NCBI RefSeq assembly: GCF_008831285.2
Contig: NC_045140.1
Coordinates: 30,133,810-30,146,309, forward strand
DNA from: Nymphaea colorata
Taxonomy: Eukaryota > Streptophyta > Magnoliopsida > Nymphaeales > Nymphaeaceae
Direction: 5' to 3'
Length of the DNA: 12,500 nucleotides
Shown here: in pieces, positions 7,901 to 12,500 of the stretch
How positions within the stretch are numbered: the first letter of the stretch is position 1
Layout: each line of letters begins with the position of its first letter
Notes under the pieces: model-generated
What the model saw: only the letters and a program-made list of their open reading frames with translations
The model's database searches: none
What the model was told of the DNA's origin: nothing
Made by a program: the position numbers and the translations under genes

Positions 7901-10153
7901 GACTAAGCGTTCGATTTCCGCCTTCTGGCTGTGCCCATACCGGTATGGCCTGACGTTGACAGGCTCTGCACCTTGTGCAAGGACGATTCGATGATCGTAA
8001 GCCCTTTTTGGCGGTAGGCCTTTGGGCTCATCAAAAATCTCTGGAAATCGGTTTAAGACCGATTGAATCATAGGTGGAATTGGTTCTTCCACCTTCTCTT
8101 CGGAGAAAGGTACATCCGTTGCCATTGTAAGAACCCAACACGCTGGTTGGTCATGTTGGATGGACCTTAGTGCTGTTTTGGGACGCGTAGAGCTGGCGAG
8201 TCCCTGAATCGTTATCGATTCCTCTTCTCCTTCAGGGATGAAAGTCATAGAGAAGTTCTTTACATCCCAATGAATATCTTTCCATGTTAGAAACCAGGGC
8301 ATGCCCAAAATTAAGTCGACTCCTTCAAGCGGAATGACGAGGCAGTCAACTTTAAAAGTTTTCTTTTTAATGGACACGTCAAGGCCTTTTCCTTCGTGAA
8401 TGCACTTGAGCCTTAGTCCCCCTCCCACGATGATAGTTTGTGGGTTGCTCTCGGTGAGTGTGATTCTACACCTTTCAGCGGCTTCCTCTGTAAGGAAGTT
8501 GTTGGTGGCTCCGCTGTCGAGCAATATTAAGACTTTTTGGCCATTAATACGACCAAAAACACGCATGGCATTTGCCTTATGGGGGTCTTGAATTGAATGA
8601 AGAGATTCGACCTCTTCTGATTTCTCTTCTTTGGTCGATGTCTCTTCTTGATGCGTTTCTTTAGGCTCAATTTTCTTGCCTTTTCTTCTAACTAGGATTT
8701 CCTCATCAGACGAGGAGCTTGACTCAGAACTGGAGGAGGAATCGCTTTCGGAGCTAGAGCTGGTCTCTGGCTCATCAATCACCACTATATTAAAAAGTGC
8801 TTTGCACTGGTGATTTTTTTCCCACTTGCCCTCACATCTGAAACACAGGCCTTTCTTCCTGTATTCTTCAATTTGTTTAGGGGACAAGTAACGGGTAGGT
8901 AGTTCACGGCCTGGACGTGGGTGTGGCCTGAACTCGTTCCCTCTGTTGTAGGGAACTAATTCCCTTCCTTTGTTCTCTCTGAATTTGGTTCGAGAAGCAG
9001 AGGAGAAGGAAGGTTTCTTCCTCTGTTTGTCAGCCCTGCGAGCCTTTTTCTCTCGCTTTTCCTCTTTTCTCTCTTCAATTCGCTCTTCATACAGTCGGGC
9101 CATAGCGAAGCATTCTTCGAGATGATCGAAACGATGTATCTTCATCTCGCGTTTGATATCGCTTCTAAGGCCTCCTTTGAATGCTCCGATTAGAGCCTTC
9201 TCGGGCCATTGTACCATGCTAGCTAGTCTTTCGAACTGCTTTTGATAGGTGGGCACGTTCGAAGTTTGGACTAGATTTTTGAGGTCCTCGTCATAATCGA
9301 TGAACGTGGACTCTCCAAAGTGAAGCTGCAAACTAGCCTTGTACTTTTCCCAAGTGGGATCGACTGTTTTGTGCTCAAACCAAAGATAGTGGGTGGTCGC
9401 TTCGCCAGTCATGTTGGCTGTAGCGATTTCTATCCATTCTTCTTGTGGAATACGATGGCACATGAAGAAGCGTTCAGCCATGAATAACCACTCTCTGAGG
9501 TGCTCTCCGTTGAATTTTGGAAAGTCGTACTTGACGGATGGTGTACGTCTTTCTTCTAGACGAGTTGGTTCTCTTCGAGTTCTCCTTGGGCGAAGGGGTG
9601 ATTCATCTTCACCATCAGATAATTCGTACATTGGGTTTTGAAGAGTTTGGCCTATCCGTGGGCCACGAGGAGTCCTGTAGTATTCGCTATAGGGCTCTTG
9701 TTGGTACCTGTCTTGTGGGGGACGCATGAGCCTACCCCCTTCTGTGCTTGTCCCAACATGAGATATGTTGTTGGGATTGATCTCAGTGTCGGTTTGATAG
9801 CCAGGTACTGCTAACAAACCTTTCCCTCTCTGTGCATTCGGACCCTGAGTGGTCCTTTCCGCGACTATGGCCTGCGTTTGGGCGGTAGACATTTGACGGA
9901 ACATGGTCCGTATCTCATCCATTTCTTTTTGTCTATCTGCATTTTGACGGTCCATTTCTTTCTTTCTCAAGTTCTCTACCTTAGCCATGTCGGTACGCAT
10001 CTGTAATAATTCTTTTTCTATGCTTAGGATGCGTCCTAAAGCATAGTCGGGCACTTGGCCTCTCTGTGATGGCTGAGCCTCTTCGGGAGTGTCATGAGGG
10101 TTCTCCTCAAGCACGGGCTCATCTGAGTTAACATTCTTTTTTGATTTTCCCAT
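4967..10153 (-). CDS. gag-pol: Gag-Pol polyprotein, single ORF, 1728 aa
   Basis: It encodes all proteins needed for particle assembly, reverse transcription and integration. The start is the ATG at 10151-10153 in good context (AAA before, G after). The frame stays open six codons further back, but only from a TTG, which a eukaryotic gene would not use. Domains, numbered from this Met: acidic, glutamine-rich N-terminus with a coiled coil (about 39-89); Gag capsid region (about 208-358); basic linker; CCHC zinc knuckle with C437, C440, H448 and C450; serine/acidic tract (465-485); protease with DSG at 546-548 and ILGMPW at 615-620; reverse transcriptase (about 735-934) with D821 and FFDD at 883-886; RNase H with D1031, E1066 or E1068, D1093 and D1136; integrase with H1216, H1223, C1253, C1256 and the triad D1286, D1346, E1382 (exactly 35 residues between the last two); GPY/F module (about 1515-1540); chromodomain-like segment (about 1573-1617) with W1597 and W1606; then a low-complexity tail of about 110 residues with a basic RRKRK at 1652-1656 that could be a nuclear signal. 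Gag and Pol are fused with no stop or frameshift. No inactivating change is visible. Confidence 0.97.
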   Translation of the reverse strand: MGKSKKNVNSDEPVLEENPHDTPEEAQPSQRGQVPDYALGRILSIEKELLQMRTDMAKVENLRKKEMDRQNADRQKEMDEIRTMFRQMSTAQTQAIVAERTTQGPNAQRGKGLLAVPGYQTDTEINPNNISHVGTSTEGGRLMRPPQDRYQQEPYSEYYRTPRGPRIGQTLQNPMYELSDGEDESPLRPRRTRREPTRLEERRTPSVKYDFPKFNGEHLREWLFMAERFFMCHRIPQEEWIEIATANMTGEATTHYLWFEHKTVDPTWEKYKASLQLHFGESTFIDYDEDLKNLVQTSNVPTYQKQFERLASMVQWPEKALIGAFKGGLRSDIKREMKIHRFDHLEECFAMARLYEERIEERKEEKREKKARRADKQRKKPSFSSASRTKFRENKGRELVPYNRGNEFRPHPRPGRELPTRYLSPKQIEEYRKKGLCFRCEGKWEKNHQCKALFNIVVIDEPETSSSSESDSSSSSESSSSSDEEILVRRKGKKIEPKETHQEETSTKEEKSEEVESLHSIQDPHKANAMRVFGRINGQKVLILLDSGATNNFLTEEAAERCRITLTESNPQTIIVGGGLRLKCIHEGKGLDVSIKKKTFKVDCLVIPLEGVDLILGMPWFLTWKDIHWDVKNFSMTFIPEGEEESITIQGLASSTRPKTALRSIQHDQPACWVLTMATDVPFSEEKVEEPIPPMIQSVLNRFPEIFDEPKGLPPKRAYDHRIVLAQGAEPVNVRPYRYGHSQKAEIERLVKEMLESGIIRPSCSPFSSPVLLVKKKDNTWRFCIDYRALNEVTVKDRHPIPVIDELLDELAGATIFSKIDLRAGYHQIRMFDEDVLKTAFRTHDGHYEFLVMPFGLTNAPATFQRCMNDVFRAHLRDFILVFFDDILIYSKDEEQHQRHLEITLDILKEHHLFAKMSKCSFGQSSIGYLGHIVSRDGVRADPEKLQAMEKWPLPKDLKSLRGFLGLTGYYRRFIQGYGIIAQPLTQMLKKGSFSWTEKSRDAFEKLKAALMSAPVLTLPDFTKTFTIETDACEVGVGAVLGQDNHPIAYMSKALTSRAKPLSTYEKELLAIVMAVEKWRPYLIGRKFTVRTDQNSLKYMLKQRVSTPTQQRWLAKLLGYDFEIEYKKGPENKAADSLSRLAEQLMTLSVVETDIWDRLANEQQNDESLRLIKASIQQNPGSIPFYSVKGNILYRKDKAVVPPISELKQEFLHHFHDTPAAGHEGVAKTLSRIKAQFWWKGMKAEVQAYVKKCVVCQREKYEAIKPPGHLNPLPVPTKPWTDVTMDFIDAMPRSEGKEAVLVVVDRLTKYSHFAPLPRLYQGPLVANVYHEYIGKLHGMPQSVVCDRDSIFLSAFWQEYMKNMGTKLNFSTAHHPQTDGQSEIVNRSLETYLRCFAGERPATWVKYLPWAEWSYNTSLHSSTGMTPYEGVYGFPPPSIPHYEGGTAKDDSVDCELRTREEVLESLKQNIVKAQNRMKQVYDKGRKDREFEVGDYVWLKRLPLKQKSLMGQPYSKLLPRYYGPYPVVQKVGKAAYRLGLPRTALVHPVFHVTRLKPHQGDVPTLIEQVPDNLPTPYRILKHRYVQRQGRMRHEVLVEWEGPDRGTSWEEFGSIVHRFPSSSARGQAQGREGESVTDLPSGPDPVETEPAESSRRKRKASDIGARSLQCIKASPRKSQEAPEIVAAGGVGGATRSSTVLKQVQSQGDTGSKVRLAELESSQPNESTSRDP

Positions 10154-10676
10154 TTTAACTTGCGAACTCAAAAACTAACCTAACTGAAATCCAAAGTCTG
10201 ACACAACTGCCACTCTTAATCTAACCTAGACTGTCGACTCTGTCACGCTGCCGCTGCCACTGCTTGAGCTGCCGCGCGTGAGTCCTAAGGCAAGGGAGAC
10301 GGGTTGGCCCGTCTAAAGCCGCGCTACGCCTTAGCGCCTAGGCAATCTCACCTCGCTCTCGGCCGGGCTTTAAAAAGCCTAAATCGTCACACCCGCCTGG
10401 TGTCTCGACGACGAGCCTCGAGCTTAGCTGCCCTCGGGTGTACGTTGTGTACAACCCCACACTTGCTAAATTCGAGCAAGCGAAGCCTAGAACTTACGCA
10501 ATATAATGCTGGAAGTCGTGAAACCTTTACTTTTCTAACGACTTAGAAACCCGAAATACCCTGACAAGAAAACCCGAAACTGATACCTCTGAATTTCTGC
10601 CGTTTGAAGTACCTTCTGAAGCTGACTTTTTTTTTTTGTAGGTCGGGTGCTCAAACTGACAGTTCTAGTCTCAAGT
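10154..10676 (-). other. Internal 5' leader between primer site and gag
   Basis: This is the untranslated leader between the primer site and the gag start. Read in element direction it has no ATG, so the gag ATG is the first one reached. It contains an 11-base T run on the plus strand at 10627-10637 (A11 in the RNA) and GC-rich runs around 10235-10345. Sequences such as TTTCAG just upstream of gag could serve as splice acceptors, but nothing shows that they do. A packaging signal is expected here and I cannot identify one. Confidence 0.7.
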
Positions 10677-10690
10677 TGGCTCTGATACCA
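10677..10690 (-). other. Primer-binding site for initiator tRNA-Met
   Basis: In element direction the site reads TGGTATCAGAGCCA, complementary over 14 bases to the CCA-ended 3' terminus of plant initiator tRNA-Met, the common primer for minus-strand DNA synthesis in plant LTR retrotransposons. It lies two bases inside the 5' LTR. This fixes the element on the minus strand independently of the coding region. Confidence 0.95.
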
Positions 10691-10960
10691 ATTGTTAGGA
10701 CTCGTCCCGATTAGGCCAGAATTTCCTAACCAAGACGCTCCTACTGCCAAGACCGACTTGAGTACTACCTAAAAACCAAAATTCCTAAATAAAATTTAGT
10801 ACAATTAATCTACCCGGCCGGACAAACCCCGGCGCACAACCCCTAGGATAAAGTTACACAGGGTTAAGTTTCCCAACCTAACTAAGGAATAACCTATTAC
10901 AAACAACTACAGGGGTTACAGGCTAGTACAAACGCAAGCGATACAAAGATTACTCTCAAC

Positions 10961-10984
10961 TCACTCACAAACACACCAAACCAT
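10961..10984 (-). other. Seven-codon upstream ORF in the 5' LTR
   Basis: The second of the only two ATG triplets in the leader. It opens a frame of seven codons and then TGA, well before the primer site, and is the last upstream start before gag. The context (TTTGC before the ATG) is weak, so scanning ribosomes would often pass it. The same uORF is at 1589-1612 in the 3' LTR. Confidence 0.5.
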
Positions 10985-11754
10985 GCAAACCACTTCTAAC
11001 GGACAAACCACACCCAACGAAAGTAAATGGGTAGGTCTGCTCCTTGCGACCGTGTCTCGGGCAATAAGACCCTCGAGGTGCCACAGTGAGGAGCTTGGCC
11101 GAAGCCTGGGCTAAAACAACAAATTAAATAAACTAGATGAAATCCTAGTGCAAAAACAGAATGAACACCCTCCCCGAATCTACAAAGGCTGGAGAGCGTT
11201 ACCGACCAAGGCGCTGCCTTGGCTGTGCCGAGAGACCACGGGGTAGAATACCTAAGCCCCGGGTATTGCAGCTCACGGGCCGGCGTGAAGCGCGCGGCCT
11301 GGACAGCCTCCTGCTGTCGGACGACGTGGACAGACTGCTGGCCGAGACAGCCGCCTGCTGTCGGTACTGACGGGCAGTGCACTGCCGAGAACAATCGGCT
11401 GCTGTTGTGGGCGAACCTGCGGACGAGTAGCCTAGACGAGCTTACTGTCGACCGGGCAGACAGACAGAGTGCCGACAAGGTTGTGCGACCACCTGTCACC
11501 TGAGACGCGGGCTGGATGCCGCGGTGCTGACGGAAGGAGGAGGCGACCGCCTGTCGCCTGAGATGCGCCTGCGGGATGCGGCGCGGCCGAGGGGGGCGAA
11601 AGCCTTGCGGCAGTGCCTACCTACCTGGCGCTGGAAGTGGCTCGGCCACGGTTATCGACAAGGAATGCCGACGACGGCGCGGGTGGCCGAGGGGCTGGCC
11701 GACGACGGCTAGCGAGCGGCTAGCGTCTCCGGCTGTTCCTAGTCCCTAGCTAAG

Positions 11755-12122
11755 GTCGGGTTAGCTTGGACGGGCAGAGCTCTACGGGTAGGCTGGTTAA
11801 GCGAAGTGAGGTTAAAGGCTAGGGTAGGCTAGAGGAAGCAGAGCTAAGGTAAGGCTCGGGTGTTGGGACTTAGCGAGCTGGTTGGAGATGAAGAGAGATC
11901 ACAAATGAGCTCGGTTGGGTCTGGTCAATGGGACACTCGAGATAAACTCGAGTCAATTGGGTTCAACCTAAGGTGCCTCGGGTTTGACCGAGTTCCTACT
12001 AGGCTAGGTCAGGTCGGGTTCAGTCTACTTGGGTTAAGACCTAGAAGAGGTCGACTGGGTAAGTCCGGTTAAGGTTTAGCTGGGTTAGGACCAAGTGGGT
12101 TAGGTCGAGTAGGTGAAGGCCT
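11755..12122. repeat. Degenerate GGGTTAG-rich tract, 5' LTR copy
   Basis: Identical counterpart of the tract at 2383-2750, at the standard LTR offset. Confidence 0.55.
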
Positions 12123-12500
12123 GGATGCTCGCCACTTGGCAAGATGAACGGGTCAGCTAGAGTGCGCTAAGGGAATGCCTATCAACAAGGGAAAGGTGAA
12201 ATGCTTTCCTAAAGAGAAGGGGGATGAACCTAGACTAGAATCGGGAAAAAGGGGAGATAGCTACACGATGTAGCTTAGTGGACTTCGAAGAAGGGGAGAT
12301 GGAGACACGTGGACAGATCAAGGGTGGAGACTAGCTGCGGTTGGGCGAGGTGGAGAGACAGCCAAGGGAGGAACGAGTCCTCGGGTGCTTTTCCTAAAGT
12401 TTAGGAAGAGGGGCGCGAGTTGGGGGAGAGGTGCGCTAAGTGGGGAAAAAAGGCAAGGGAGAGGTGGCAAGACGCGAGTACTCAATGGAGAAGTGACTTG

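Larger units (their letters stand above)
1321..12500 (-). mobile_element. Ty3/gypsy (Metaviridae) LTR retrotransposon, chromovirus-like
   Basis: This is an element on the minus strand with a 3' LTR at left, gag-pol in the middle, a tRNA primer site and a 5' LTR at right that the window truncates. The domain order PR-RT-RNaseH-INT places it in Ty3/gypsy, and the chromodomain-like end of integrase points to the chromovirus branch. I cannot assign the lineage (Reina, Tekay, CRM, Galadriel or another) with confidence. The LTR ends are TG at 1321 and, in the right copy, TG at 10693. The shared LTR sequence is identical and the ORF is intact, so the insertion looks young and potentially autonomous. 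If the LTR is about 3.4 kb, as argued below, the full element would be about 12.8 kb and its right end about 1.6 kb outside the window. Confidence 0.95.
10693..12500 (-). repeat. 5' LTR (truncated by the window edge)
   Basis: This is the duplicate of 1321-3128, placed next to the tRNA primer site and therefore the 5' LTR in element direction. Two bases (AT) separate its inner end at 10693 from the primer site, the usual arrangement. Only the part nearest the coding region is in view. The promoter part, by homology with 4635-4642, would lie near 14.0 kb, outside the window. Confidence 0.93.

Noticed and set aside
5483-9729. Plus-strand open frames across the gag-pol region
   Set aside because: They are shadows of the intact minus-strand polyprotein.
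10154-10171. Six-codon N-terminal extension of gag-pol
   Set aside because: It begins with TTG. The ATG at 10151-10153 has a good eukaryotic context and is the first ATG of the internal region.

Overview
The window is plant nuclear DNA dominated by one large, apparently intact Ty3/gypsy (Metaviridae) LTR retrotransposon lying on the minus strand. The case for a plant rests on the primer-binding site, which matches the 3' end of plant initiator tRNA-Met over 14 bases, and on a chromovirus-type polyprotein. The species cannot be read from the window.

Layout on the plus strand: 1-1320 is flanking DNA, with three copies of a 60-bp repeat core and no convincing gene. 1321 to at least 3128 is the element's 3' LTR, and several signals suggest it runs on to about 4.7 kb. 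4.7-4.97 kb is a hairpin-rich 3' non-coding segment. 4967-10153 is a single uninterrupted gag-pol gene of 1728 codons plus stop. 10154-10676 is the internal leader, and 10677-10690 is the tRNA primer site. 10693-12500 is the 5' LTR, cut by the window edge. The two LTR copies read identically over the 1808 bp shared, with a fixed offset of 9372, so the insertion looks very young.

The polyprotein runs Gag (coiled coil, capsid region, CCHC knuckle), protease, reverse transcriptase, RNase H, integrase (HHCC, D,D35E), GPY/F module and a chromodomain-like end, followed by a tail of about 110 residues. Every catalytic motif I looked for is present, so the element could be autonomous.

The most unusual signal is in the leader. 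Read in the element's direction, the stretch from about 4791 down to 1321 plus the internal leader 10154-10692 (about 4 kb) holds only two ATG triplets. The opposite strand of the LTR part holds about 44. One of the two is an immediate start-stop (ATG-TAG) and the other opens a 7-codon ORF. The first ATG after the LTR is the gag start. With a TATA box at 4635-4642, this suggests a transcript with an enormous 5' leader, roughly 3.8 kb, kept clear of upstream starts so that ribosomes reach gag. I know of no family described by this feature and regard it as the best candidate for something new here.
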